48,609 bases of DNA, taken from positions 1 through 48,609 of the forward strand of contig USQL01000002.1 of NCBI GenBank assembly GCA_900556935.1. Reading direction: 5' to 3'. Position numbers and translations under genes: made by a program. The notes below the pieces were generated by a model that did not search any database, was not told where the DNA came from, and saw nothing but the letters and a program-made list of their open reading frames with translations. Shown here one piece after another: positions 13,843 through 21,625 of this stretch (position 1 is the first letter of the stretch; the number at the start of each line of letters is the position of its first letter). Source of the DNA: an uncultured Eubacteriales bacterium (GTDB lineage: Bacteria; Bacillota; Clostridia; Oscillospirales; Oscillospiraceae).

Positions 13843-14775
13843 TCAGTCCACAACGTCCATATCGATGCCCAGCTCCCTGGGCAGGAACCGGGGGCAGACA
13901 TTCTCCGTGGTGACAATGACGGAGGCTGCCAGATGGGTGCCGATTTCGCAAGCCTGCCGCAGGCTCTTTCCGTAGGTCAGGCCCACGGTTAAACCGGCGC
14001 AGAAGGAATCCCCGGCACCGGTGGTGTCCTTCACTTCCACCGCCCGGGCGGGGCACAGGCCCTTGTCTCCGGCCATATCCGCATAGATGGCCCCCTGAGA
14101 GCCCAAGGTCACCACGAGCTTGGGAATCCGGGCCTGAATCACCCGCTGGGAAATCATATCCACCAGCTCCTCCGGAGTATTCTCGGAGAAGTCCGTGCAG
14201 AACAGCAGCCCCGCCTCCTGAATGTTGCAGACGAAGGCCGATAGCTCCTTTAGAAAATCCCGGCGCTCTAGGCCGATGCTCATATTGGCCACCACGCCGT
14301 AGACGGGCTTGTTGTATTTCTTCGCCAGTGCCAGGGTCTTTTTGACAATGGCCTTGTCCATATCCACCTCAATGACGATGCTGTCCGCCTGGGAAAAAAT
14401 CTCGTTGCCGTGCTCCTCCAGGGTCTCCAGAATGGGCATCAGGTTGGGCCGCTTGGAAATGGAGGCCACCACATCCCCCTCGTTGTCAAATACCGCAAGC
14501 CAGGTGCCCATGCCGTCCGGCACCTGCCGCACAAAGCGGGTATCCACCTTGTGATTCTGCAATTGGCGGATCACATCGCCCCCGATGGCCGTATCGTCCA
14601 CCAGGCTGATAAAGGTTGGCCGGAGCTCGCAGTTGGCGATGTCCTCCGTGACATTTCTGGACACGCCGCCGTAAATCTGCTCCACCCGTCCGGCGTTGCG
14701 GCCCGCGGGGATATAAATGCCGTCCGGGTAGCCCTTGATATCCACAAAGACCGCGCCCATTACAACAATTCCCAT
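13843..14775 (-). CDS. PfkB-family carbohydrate or nucleoside kinase
   Basis: A 310-residue ribokinase-family kinase. N-terminal GAVFVDIKGYP, the GGVSRNVTEDIANC substrate motif (the GG and N positions of PfkB signature 1) and the ATP/anion-hole signature DTTGAGDSFCAGLTVGL are clear. GGVSRNVTEDIA is close to what I recall for pseudouridine kinases, but no pseudouridine glycosidase gene is beside it, so the substrate is open. First gene of a four-gene reverse operon with a good promoter upstream. Confidence 0.87.
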   Translation of the reverse strand: MGIVVMGAVFVDIKGYPDGIYIPAGRNAGRVEQIYGGVSRNVTEDIANCELRPTFISLVDDTAIGGDVIRQLQNHKVDTRFVRQVPDGMGTWLAVFDNEGDVVASISKRPNLMPILETLEEHGNEIFSQADSIVIEVDMDKAIVKKTLALAKKYNKPVYGVVANMSIGLERRDFLKELSAFVCNIQEAGLLFCTDFSENTPEELVDMISQRVIQARIPKLVVTLGSQGAIYADMAGDKGLCPARAVEVKDTTGAGDSFCAGLTVGLTYGKSLRQACEIGTHLAASVIVTTENVCPRFLPRELGIDMDVVD

Positions 14776-14804
14776 AGTGAAAACCTCTCTTTCTTTTTAC
14801 CCCT

Positions 14805-14832
14805 ATTATACAGAAAATTTTCCGCTTTGCAA
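14805..14832 (-). promoter_or_regulatory. Promoter of the PfkB-PdxK-GNAT-GH13 operon
   Basis: Reverse strand: TTGCAA (14832-14827), 16-base spacer, TATAAT (14810-14805), about 30 bases before the PfkB gene start. Confidence 0.72.
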
Positions 14833-14855
14833 TCACTTTGCGCAGATCGGAAAGC

Positions 14856-15023
14856 TTGAGGAAACTCTGAACAAATCGTCTGCGGCTGAGCAGCGGATCT
14901 TTTCCTCCCAGACTACGGTATGAAAAACGGGAAATACACAAAGTATTCCCTCATTTTTCATACCTTGTCCGGAAGAAAAATCTCTCGCTGTCAGCTCTTG
15001 CCGATTTATTCAGAGCTTCCTTA
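14856..15023. repeat. MITE-like long imperfect palindrome
   Basis: About 170 bases with terminal inverted repeats: the left GAGGAAACTCTGAACAAATC matches the reverse complement of the right end, AAGGAAGCTCTGAATAAATC, at 17 of 20 positions. The interior also folds back, with the centre GGTATGAAAAA...TTTTTCATACC around a GGGAATA/TATTCCC pair. It has no coding capacity and fills the space between two divergent promoters. Confidence 0.7.
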
Positions 15024-15035
15024 AAACAAAATTTA

Positions 15036-15064
15036 TAGACATTGGCTTTCAAATGTGGTATATT
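15036..15064 (+). promoter_or_regulatory. Promoter of the DJ-1/MltG/U32 operon
   Basis: TAGACA (15036-15041), 17-base spacer, TATATT (15059-15064). Confidence 0.6.
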
Positions 15065-15137
15065 ATGGTGTAATTGAAATTTTGCCCAAGGAAAACGGGC
15101 AGACTAAAAAAACAACCACCCTACAGGAGGTAACCAT

Positions 15138-15683
15138 ATGGTATATGTAATACTCGGAACCGGTTTTGAGGAAGTGGAGGCGCTGGCCCCCGTGGACCTG
15201 ATGCGCCGGGCAGGCTTAAATGTGCAGACCGTGGGTATCACCGGAAAGATGGTCTATGGCAGCCATCATATTGGGGTAGAGGCCGATATTCTGCCGGAGG
15301 AGATGGACCTGGGGGCCATGGAGATGATTGTACTCCCCGGCGGTCTGGGGGGTGTTGCCAGCGCCCGGGCCAGTCAGGCCGCGCTGGATGCCCTGCGCTT
15401 TGGCTGGGAGCACCAGCGATTTGTCGCCGCCATCTGCGCCGGTCCCACCGTGCTGGCTGACCTGGGCATCCCCGACGGACGGAAGGCAACCTGCTTTCCC
15501 GGATGCGAACCCCAGATGGGCAGTGCCCACATGGTCCCGGATGCCGCGGTGGTCCGGGATGGCCGCCTGATTACCGGCACCTCCGCGGGCTGCGCCATTC
15601 CCTTCGCCCTGGCGCTGATTGCCGCCCTGAAGGGCCAGGAGGAGGCGGACCGCATCGCCGCCCAGATTGTCATTCGAACCTAA
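15138..15683 (+). CDS. DJ-1/PfpI-family protein (YajL/ThiJ-like)
   Basis: A 181-residue DJ-1-superfamily protein. The conserved acid is in ILGTGFEEVEALAPVDLMRR (near residue 15), and the reactive cysteine is in FVAAICAGPTVLADLG at residue 100, followed by the TCFPGCE segment. Members act as glyoxalase- or deglycase-like or chaperone proteins; which role applies here is unknown. CAGGAGG precedes ATG 15138. First gene of an operon with mltG (12 bases between). Confidence 0.9.
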   Translation: MVYVILGTGFEEVEALAPVDLMRRAGLNVQTVGITGKMVYGSHHIGVEADILPEEMDLGAMEMIVLPGGLGGVASARASQAALDALRFGWEHQRFVAAICAGPTVLADLGIPDGRKATCFPGCEPQMGSAHMVPDAAVVRDGRLITGTSAGCAIPFALALIAALKGQEEADRIAAQIVIRT

Positions 15684-15695
15684 AGGAGAACACCC

Positions 15696-17384
15696 ATGCA
15701 AGACAATCCCAAAGAAACCAAAAAGCCCCGTTTTCTCTCCGGCAGCGGAGAAAAATCCCGGGGTCAGGGGGGCTATCAGGGGCGATTCCTGAACAAGACC
15801 GCCCCCCAGCCAGATAATACGGACACGCCCTCCGCGCCGCCGGAGGAAACACCAGAGGGGGCCTTTTCCCTGCCCCCTGTCACCGCGGAGGATTTCCTGA
15901 CAGAGGCCGCCGCGCCTCAGCAGGAGAGCGCTCCCCCCGCCCCGGAGGAGCCGCCGGTTCCCCAGGACGCGGAGGATGCGGCTCCCTTGGATGCCCCGGA
16001 TGCCCCGGCCCTTCCGCCGGTGGATGACCTTCCCGATGCGCTTCCGGACGAGATTCCGGAGGACCTCTTCCCGGAGGACGCGGCGATTCCGCCGGAGGAG
16101 CAGGACCACGTTCTGACCCCTTCGGACTTTGCCGACCGGCTGTCCAATCCCCAGACTGAAGATGACCAGGAGTTTGGCGAGCTCTTTACCGCCCCCCAGG
16201 AGCCGGAGGAAACCGAGGTTCCCGTCCGGGAGCACCCCGCTCCCAAGGGGCGGCCCAAGCGCCGGGGCGGCGAGGGGCTGCTGGGCATTCCCAATATTCT
16301 GGTAACCGTGGTGTGGATTGCCATTACGTTGGCAATCGGTGTCACCTTGGGCCGAATGGCCTGGGTCTGCGCGGCGGACGTGCTGGCCTTCGGGCGGGAG
16401 GACCACAAGGTCACCATCACCATCTCCTCCACCGATGACATTGATTCCATCGCCACCAAGCTGAAAAACGCCAACCTGATCCGCTACCCGGGGCTGTTCA
16501 AGCTCTATGCCAGCTTCGCCGTGGACGACGGGGAGATTCAGCCCGGCATCTGGGACCTCAACACCCTGTATGACTACCACGCGCTGGTGAAAATGATGTC
16601 CCCCAGCTCTCAGCGCAGCGTGGTCACCGTTATGATTCCCGAGGGCTACAGCTGCCGCCAGATTTTTGAGCTGCTGCAGGAAAAGCGGGTATGCACCGTG
16701 GAGAGCCTGGAAAGCTACGCCGCCTCCGGCGAGCTGGACAGCTACTGGTTCCTGGACGGATTGGAGCGGGGCAGCAAATACTGCCTGGAAGGCTATCTGT
16801 TCCCGGATACCTACGAGTTCTATACCAACGATACCGCCCAGAACGTGCTGACCAAAATGCTCAATAACTTTGACAGCCGTGTGGACGAGAGCATCCGCTC
16901 TCAGCTGGACAGCCTGAATACCCACATCAGTCAGATGATGGAGGACGACGGCCGCAGCGCGGACTATATCGCTTCCCACCAGATGACCATGGCCGATGTC
17001 ATCACCGTGGCCTCCCTGATTGAAAAGGAAAGTGCCAGCGCCGAGGAAAGCTATACCATCGCCTCGGTGATCTACAACCGTCTCTATGCCTGGAACGGAA
17101 CCCCGGCCTACCTGAACATCGATGCCTCCGTCATCTACGCCTTGGACGGCAAAACCGACCTGACCCAGGAGGACCTGGCCACCGACAGCCCCTACAACAC
17201 CTATCTCAACGTGGGCCTGACCCCCGGTCCCATTACGAATCCGGGCATCAACAGCATCAAGGCCGCCCTGGAGCCCCAGGATACGGGCTACTACTACTAT
17301 ATCCTGGACCCCGCCGCGGGAACCCACCACTTCTCCTCCACGCTGGAAGAGCACGAGGCATTCCGGGAGGCCATTCGAGGATAA
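15696..17384 (+). CDS. mltG: Endolytic murein transglycosylase MltG
   Basis: A 562-residue protein that cuts nascent peptidoglycan glycan strands at the membrane. The first 190 residues are cytoplasmic, very rich in Pro, Glu and Asp, and low in complexity. One transmembrane segment follows at about residues 196-220 (NILVTVVWIAITLAIGVTLG), then a LysM-like domain and the YceG catalytic domain with GYLFPDTYEFY, the catalytic Glu443 in VASLIEKES and YNTYLNVGLTPGPITNPG. In Bacillus the homologue (yrrL) also precedes the U32-family genes. The long acidic tail makes it far larger than E. coli MltG (340 residues). Confidence 0.93.
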   Translation: MQDNPKETKKPRFLSGSGEKSRGQGGYQGRFLNKTAPQPDNTDTPSAPPEETPEGAFSLPPVTAEDFLTEAAAPQQESAPPAPEEPPVPQDAEDAAPLDAPDAPALPPVDDLPDALPDEIPEDLFPEDAAIPPEEQDHVLTPSDFADRLSNPQTEDDQEFGELFTAPQEPEETEVPVREHPAPKGRPKRRGGEGLLGIPNILVTVVWIAITLAIGVTLGRMAWVCAADVLAFGREDHKVTITISSTDDIDSIATKLKNANLIRYPGLFKLYASFAVDDGEIQPGIWDLNTLYDYHALVKMMSPSSQRSVVTVMIPEGYSCRQIFELLQEKRVCTVESLESYAASGELDSYWFLDGLERGSKYCLEGYLFPDTYEFYTNDTAQNVLTKMLNNFDSRVDESIRSQLDSLNTHISQMMEDDGRSADYIASHQMTMADVITVASLIEKESASAEESYTIASVIYNRLYAWNGTPAYLNIDASVIYALDGKTDLTQEDLATDSPYNTYLNVGLTPGPITNPGINSIKAALEPQDTGYYYYILDPAAGTHHFSSTLEEHEAFREAIRG

Positions 17385-17385
17385 T

Positions 17386-18603
17386 ATGAGAAAATTAGAA
17401 TTGCTGTCCCCCGCCGGGGACATGGAACAGCTGAATATGTCCGTGCTGTACGGTGCGGACGCGGTGTATCTGGCCGGTACCAGCTTTGGCATGCGGTCCT
17501 TCGCGGGAAATTTTTCCCCGGAGGCCCTGCCGAGGGCTGTAGCCTTTGCCCATAGTCACGGGGTAAAGGTCCACGTCACCGTAAACACCATGCCCCGGAA
17601 TGACGAAATCGCCCGACTGCCCGCCTACTTAGAGCAGCTGGATGCCGCGGGAGTGGACGCGCTGATTCTGGCGGACCTGGGGGCCTTCACCCTGGCCGGA
17701 AAATACGCCCCCCACTGTCAGAGGCATGTCTCCACCCAGCAGTCCATCGCCAACTACGAATGCGCCCAGGCCTGGTTTGACCTGGGGGCTGCCCGGGTGG
17801 TGCTGGCCCGGGAACTGGGGCTGGAGGAGATTCGGACCATCCGGAAAAAGGTGGACCCCCGGCTGGAAATTGAAACCTTCGGCCACGGTGCCATGTGCGT
17901 GAGCTACTCCGGCCGGTGCCTGCTGAGCAACTACATGACGGGACGGGACTCCAACCGGGGGGCCTGTGCCCAGCCCTGCCGGTATCAGTACGCGCTGATG
18001 GAGGAAAAACGCCCCGGGGAGTATTTCCCGGTCTACGAGGACGAAAAGGGCACCTACATTTTAAATTCCCGGGATATGTGCATGATTGACCACCTGGACG
18101 ACCTGATGGACGCGGGCGTGGACTGCATCAAGCTGGAGGGCCGGGCCAAATCCGGCTACTATGCCGCCATCGTCACCGGCGCTTACCGGCACTGCATCGA
18201 TGCCGTATCCCAGGGTCAGGCCCCGGACCCGGTGTGGCGTGACGAAGTAGAGCACATCTCCCACCGGGTGTATTCCACCGGCTTCTACTACGGCCAGCCC
18301 GGGCAGTATACCGAGACCTCCCGCTATATCCGGCAGTGGCAGATTGTAGCCACGGTGGAATCCTGCGATGAAAAGGGCCTTGCAACATGCAGCCTGCGCA
18401 ATAAGTTCACCCGGGGGGATGCCCTGGAGTGCGTGGGGCCGGACTGCAAGCCCTTCCCAATGGCGGCGGGGCCCATGTGGGACGGGGAAGGCACCCCCTT
18501 GGAGGAGCCCAAGACCCCGCAGATGGTGTTTACCATGCAGCTTCCCAAGCCGGTCCCCCCCTGCTCCATGCTCCGCAGAGCCGTGGACCTGTCGGCAAAA
18601 TAA
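17386..18603 (+). CDS. U32 peptidase-family protein, likely tRNA hydroxylation protein TrhP
   Basis: A 405-residue U32-family protein beginning LELLSPAGDMEQLNMSVLYG. The cluster-binding cysteines are in GAMCVSYSGRCLLSNYM and SNRGACAQPCRYQY. Characterised relatives are RlhA (23S rRNA) and TrhP (prephenate-dependent 5-hydroxyuridine in tRNA), not proteases as first named. The position after mltG mirrors Bacillus yrrL-yrrN-yrrO, which supports TrhP; the usual O-methyltransferase TrmR is missing here. It starts two bases after the mltG stop. Confidence 0.87.
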   Translation: MRKLELLSPAGDMEQLNMSVLYGADAVYLAGTSFGMRSFAGNFSPEALPRAVAFAHSHGVKVHVTVNTMPRNDEIARLPAYLEQLDAAGVDALILADLGAFTLAGKYAPHCQRHVSTQQSIANYECAQAWFDLGAARVVLARELGLEEIRTIRKKVDPRLEIETFGHGAMCVSYSGRCLLSNYMTGRDSNRGACAQPCRYQYALMEEKRPGEYFPVYEDEKGTYILNSRDMCMIDHLDDLMDAGVDCIKLEGRAKSGYYAAIVTGAYRHCIDAVSQGQAPDPVWRDEVEHISHRVYSTGFYYGQPGQYTETSRYIRQWQIVATVESCDEKGLATCSLRNKFTRGDALECVGPDCKPFPMAAGPMWDGEGTPLEEPKTPQMVFTMQLPKPVPPCSMLRRAVDLSAK

Positions 18604-18612
18604 AATGCGCGT

Positions 18613-18662
18613 CAAAAAAAATCCGTAGAAGCGGCCAGACGGCTGCCTCTACGGATTTTTTT
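18613..18662. terminator. Bidirectional terminator between the U32 gene and sstT
   Basis: ATCCGTAGA pairs with TCTACGGAT around a GC-rich inner hairpin (CGGCC-AGAC-GGCTG). A-run on the left and T-run on the right serve both convergent genes. Confidence 0.88.
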
Positions 18663-18670
18663 ATGGATTT

Positions 18671-19942
18671 TTATTTCTTCTTTTTCCCGTTCATAAAGTC
18701 CGGCAGGGGTCTGCCCTCTTTGAGCCACTGATAGTACTCGGCGGTGGCGGCGAATTCCACGTCACCGGCGGAGTTCAGCGCGGTCTCCACGGAGTCCTGA
18801 ATGACACCGATGATGAAGCCAACGCCCACCACCTGCATGGCGATGTCATTGGAGATGCCAAACAGGGCGCAGGCCATGGGAATCAGCAGCAGAGAGCCAC
18901 CGGCCACGCCGGAAGCGCCGCAGGCACCCAGGGCGGACATGATGGAGAGCAGAATGGCCGCGGGAATGGACACATGCATTCCCAGGGTATTGGCGGCGGC
19001 CAGGGTCATAATGGTAATGGTGATGGCCGCGCCATCCATATTGATGGTCGCGCCCAGGGGGATGGACACGGAATACACATCCTTATCCAGGCCCAGCTTC
19101 TCACACAGCGCCATATTCACGGGGATGTTGGCGGCGGAGGAGCGGGTAAAGAAGGCGGTCACGCCGCTCTCCTTCAGGCAGCGGAACACCAGAGGATAGG
19201 GATTCCGGCGCAGGTACAGGAAAATCACAAAGGGGTTAATCACCAGGGCCATAAACAGCATGGTGCCCACCAGCAGCAGAAGCAGCTTGCCGTACTGGGT
19301 GAAGATGGCCAGGCCGTTGCTGGACACATTGGCAAACACCAGGCCCATAATGCCGAAGGGGGCCAGATTGATGATAAACCGGACAATCTCAGAAAGCGCG
19401 TCGGCGGTATTGGCCAAGAACTCCTTGGAACTGGGGCTGGCGAACTTCTTCATGGCGATGCCAAACAGGCAGGCCCACATGAGAATGCCGATGTAGTTGC
19501 CGTTCATAATGGAGGCAATGGGGTTTGCCACAATGTTGGAAAGCAGCGTGCGCATCACCTCTCCCAGGCCCTGGGGAATCACATCCGCGCTGGCGGCCTC
19601 GGGCAAAACCAGCTTGACGGGGAACAGAGCGCTGGTCAGGACGCTGAGCACGGCGGCCACAAAGGTGGTCAGCAGATACAGCCAGACCACCGTGCCGAAC
19701 CGGCGGTCCAGGGTGGAGCTGCCCTGTGCCAGAGCGCTGGCGACGATGACAAACACCAGCACCGGCGCAATGCCCTTCAGGGCTCCGACGAACAAGGTGC
19801 CGAACTCCTCCAGCCAGGAGGCATGGGGCCAGGCGATGCCGAGCAGCGCGCCAATGAGCAGGCCCAGGGCGATGCGCAGAATCAGACTGATGCCGTTATA
19901 CCAGTCCGCGATTCCCTTTGCCATTTTGGATAGATGATTCAT
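18671..19942 (-). CDS. sstT: Serine/threonine:sodium symporter
   Basis: A 423-residue DAACS-family transporter that imports serine and threonine with sodium. Eight or so hydrophobic helices are visible, with the family serine-rich hairpin AFFTRSSAANIPVNMALCEK, the sodium/substrate motif LGATINMDGAAITITIMTLA and the second hairpin SALGACGASGVAGGSLLLIP. These match SstT rather than glutamate carriers. ATG 19942 (MNHLSKM) has AGAGAGGG upstream; the longer frame to 19996 has no site. Confidence 0.93.
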   Translation of the reverse strand: MNHLSKMAKGIADWYNGISLILRIALGLLIGALLGIAWPHASWLEEFGTLFVGALKGIAPVLVFVIVASALAQGSSTLDRRFGTVVWLYLLTTFVAAVLSVLTSALFPVKLVLPEAASADVIPQGLGEVMRTLLSNIVANPIASIMNGNYIGILMWACLFGIAMKKFASPSSKEFLANTADALSEIVRFIINLAPFGIMGLVFANVSSNGLAIFTQYGKLLLLLVGTMLFMALVINPFVIFLYLRRNPYPLVFRCLKESGVTAFFTRSSAANIPVNMALCEKLGLDKDVYSVSIPLGATINMDGAAITITIMTLAAANTLGMHVSIPAAILLSIMSALGACGASGVAGGSLLLIPMACALFGISNDIAMQVVGVGFIIGVIQDSVETALNSAGDVEFAATAEYYQWLKEGRPLPDFMNGKKKK

Positions 19943-20034
19943 GGTTACCCTCTCTTTCTCCCGCGGCAGAAGATTTGCAAGTCCCAGCCGGTGCAATTGC
20001 AGCTAAGCGCCTACGTGCCGCTGAATATTGGTTT

Positions 20035-20063
20035 ATTATACAGACCGTCTTTTCAAAATGCAA
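20035..20063 (-). promoter_or_regulatory. Promoter of sstT
   Basis: Reverse strand: TTGCAT (20063-20058), 17-base spacer, TATAAT (20040-20035). Confidence 0.75.
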
Positions 20064-20127
20064 GTTTTATTTGCGTATAATTCCAGAAAATTTGAAAATA
20101 TCCCCTGGTGGCTTCTCCGCTTTTCAG

Positions 20128-20199
20128 GGCAATGCCGTCAATCAAAGGATTCCTCCTAGGGACCGATGCCCCCATCGGCCCGAAGCCAACGGCATTGCC
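20128..20199. repeat. Intergenic palindrome between sstT and the flavodoxin operon
   Basis: GGCAATGCCGT (20128-20138) is repeated inverted as ACGGCATTGCC (20189-20199). The interior holds CCGATGCCCCCATCGG. The 360-base gap contains this element and two divergent promoters but no further gene. Confidence 0.65.
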
Positions 20200-20256
20200 T
20201 CCTGGGCTCCTTTGCGGTGGAGTCCATCTGCCTATAAAATTAGTAGGAAATAATGC

Positions 20257-20342
20257 TTGACAAACGGGGACGCATCGTGTATGATATTGGCAGTTAGCAA
20301 GCGCTAACTAAATCATTTGAAATAGAGTTAGCGTACGCTAAT
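20257..20342 (+). promoter_or_regulatory. Consensus promoter with two GTTAG-N6-CTAAC operators
   Basis: TTGACA (20257-20262), 17-base spacer, TATGAT (20280-20285). Operators GTTAGCAAGCGCTAAC (20293-20308, perfect) and GTTAGCGTACGCTAAT (20327-20342, one mismatch) lie just after the -10, at the position of a classical repressor. The half-site resembles DtxR/IdeR iron boxes, and the genes downstream fit iron limitation (flavodoxin). Confidence 0.75.
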
Positions 20343-20359
20343 TATAGGAGGCTTTTGTT

Positions 20360-20485
20360 ATGCAGTTGGTTCAGCTTGCTTCTTCTGCCAACGCCCTGCT
20401 TGCCATTGGGCTGATTGCTTTTGGCTGCATGTATCTGCGGCATCTGCTTCGCCGTGCCTCCGGAAAGGGGCAGGGCCATGTCTGA
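20360..20485 (+). CDS. 41-residue single-span membrane peptide
   Basis: ATAGGAGG precedes ATG 20360. The peptide has a hydrophobic stretch (ANALLAIGLIAFGCMYL) followed by a basic tail (RHLLRRASGKGQ), so one transmembrane helix with the C terminus inside. It overlaps the DUF3793 start by 8 bases, implying translational coupling. I do not recognise the family. The first position after two operators suggests it belongs to the same response as the flavodoxin. Confidence 0.6.
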   Translation: MQLVQLASSANALLAIGLIAFGCMYLRHLLRRASGKGQGHV

Positions 20486-21017
20486 GGAGATTGTTGTCCG
20501 CAACTGCGCCCCCACCCTGGCGGGCCTGAAAACCGGCAGCCTCTTCGCCTGTCCCTATGACAGCCGGGAGGGGCTCACCCGATTTCTGCGGGATTTAAAC
20601 CGCCGTCTGGGGCCCAAGGGGGTCCGCGCGGTGCCCCTGCGGATTTCTCCTAAAAAGGCCCTCATCTACCTCTACCGGCCGGACCGGCTCCACCGGGACC
20701 TGGAAAAGGCCGCTTCCCTGCTCTCCTGCTGCGGCTACAGCTGCACGGAAAGCGGGCAATGCCTGACAAGACTTGCGAAAAGGCTCCGGGAAGACGGGGA
20801 ATTCCCCCACGAAATCGGGTTATTCTTAAGCTATCCCCCAGAGGATGTGCGGGGCTTTCTGGAAAACAGGCCCTGCAAATGCGTGGGCTGCTGGAAGGTC
20901 TATGAAAACGAGGCCGCCGCGAAGAAGACCTTTGCCATGTATAAAAAATGCACCCGGGTCTACTGCCAGCAGCTGGCCAAAGGCACCACCATCGAACGGC
21001 TCACCGTAGCCGGTTGA
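20478..21017 (+). CDS. DUF3793 family protein
   Basis: A 179-residue cytoplasmic protein of the DUF3793 family. Recognisable parts are CPYDSREGLTRFLRDLNRRL, HEIGLFLSYPPEDVRGFLEN and CKCVGCWKVYENEAAAKKTF with a CxCxxC group, which might bind metal. The family is common in gut Clostridia and often lies beside flavodoxin or ferrous-iron transport genes; its activity is not known to me. Start ATG 20478 overlaps the upstream peptide gene. Confidence 0.85.
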   Translation: MSEEIVVRNCAPTLAGLKTGSLFACPYDSREGLTRFLRDLNRRLGPKGVRAVPLRISPKKALIYLYRPDRLHRDLEKAASLLSCCGYSCTESGQCLTRLAKRLREDGEFPHEIGLFLSYPPEDVRGFLENRPCKCVGCWKVYENEAAAKKTFAMYKKCTRVYCQQLAKGTTIERLTVAG

Positions 21018-21049
21018 TATAGAGTTGTTTTACGAAAGGATTTTGAAAA

Positions 21050-21469
21050 ATGAAAATTGCAATTGTATATTGGAGCAGCACCGGAAACACAGAGGCCATG
21101 GCCCAGGCCGTGGCCGAGGGCGCTAAGCAGTCCGGCGCGGAAGTAAGCCTGCTCACCGCCACGGAGTTTGGCCCCGAAAAAATGGATAACTATGATGCCA
21201 TCGCCTTTGGCTGCCCCGCCATGGGTGCCGAGGAGCTGGAGGACACGGAGTTTGCCCCCATGTTTGAAAGCTGCGAGGACAAGCTCTCCGGCAAGAAAAT
21301 CGCCCTCTTCGGCTCCTACGGCTGGGGCGACGGCGAATGGATGCGCACCTGGGAGGAGACCTGCCAGAACAAGGGCGCAACCCTCGCCTGCGACAGCGTC
21401 ATCTGCCAGGAGGCCCCCGACGACGAGGCCCTGGATGCCTGCCGGAGCCTGGGCCAGGCGCTGACCTAA
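21050..21469 (+). CDS. Flavodoxin
   Basis: A 139-residue short-chain flavodoxin, a one-electron carrier with FMN. The phosphate-binding loop is YWSSTGNTEAMAQAV at residues 7-21, with the GCPAMGAEELED loop near residue 55 and LFGSYGWGDGEW near 85 shaping the FMN site. Such proteins replace ferredoxin when iron is scarce, which fits the iron-box-like operators of this operon. ATG 21050 with GAAAGGA upstream. Confidence 0.92.
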   Translation: MKIAIVYWSSTGNTEAMAQAVAEGAKQSGAEVSLLTATEFGPEKMDNYDAIAFGCPAMGAEELEDTEFAPMFESCEDKLSGKKIALFGSYGWGDGEWMRTWEETCQNKGATLACDSVICQEAPDDEALDACRSLGQALT

Positions 21470-21558
21470 ACCCACCACATTCCCCTCTCTGTAATCAACG
21501 TACACATTGCCGAAATACCTCCTAATATTTCTTTCCTTTCCGTTTATTACAGAGCCCA

Positions 21559-21585
21559 CCGGCTGCCCCAATCCCGGGCAGCCGG
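21559..21585. terminator. Hairpin after the flavodoxin gene
   Basis: CCGGCTGCCC / GGGCAGCCGG (21559-21568 with 21576-21585). No strong T-run follows on the forward strand, so terminator strength is unsure. Confidence 0.5.
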
Positions 21586-21586
21586 T

Positions 21587-21620
21587 ATAAAATTCCGGCG
21601 GCAGATTTCTGCCGCCGGAA
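21587..21620 (-). terminator. Terminator of the secreted repeat protein gene
   Basis: TTCCGGCGGCAG / CTGCCGCCGGAA, 12-bp perfect stem with a four-base loop, followed on the reverse strand by TTTTATA. Confidence 0.82.
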
Positions 21621-21625
21621 AAAGG

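Noticed and set aside
15216..17492. A 758-codon open frame on the reverse strand
   Set aside because: It lies exactly opposite mltG and the DJ-1 gene in very GC-rich DNA. It has low-complexity Gly/Arg/Val composition and no family motif, whereas the forward genes have clear domains.
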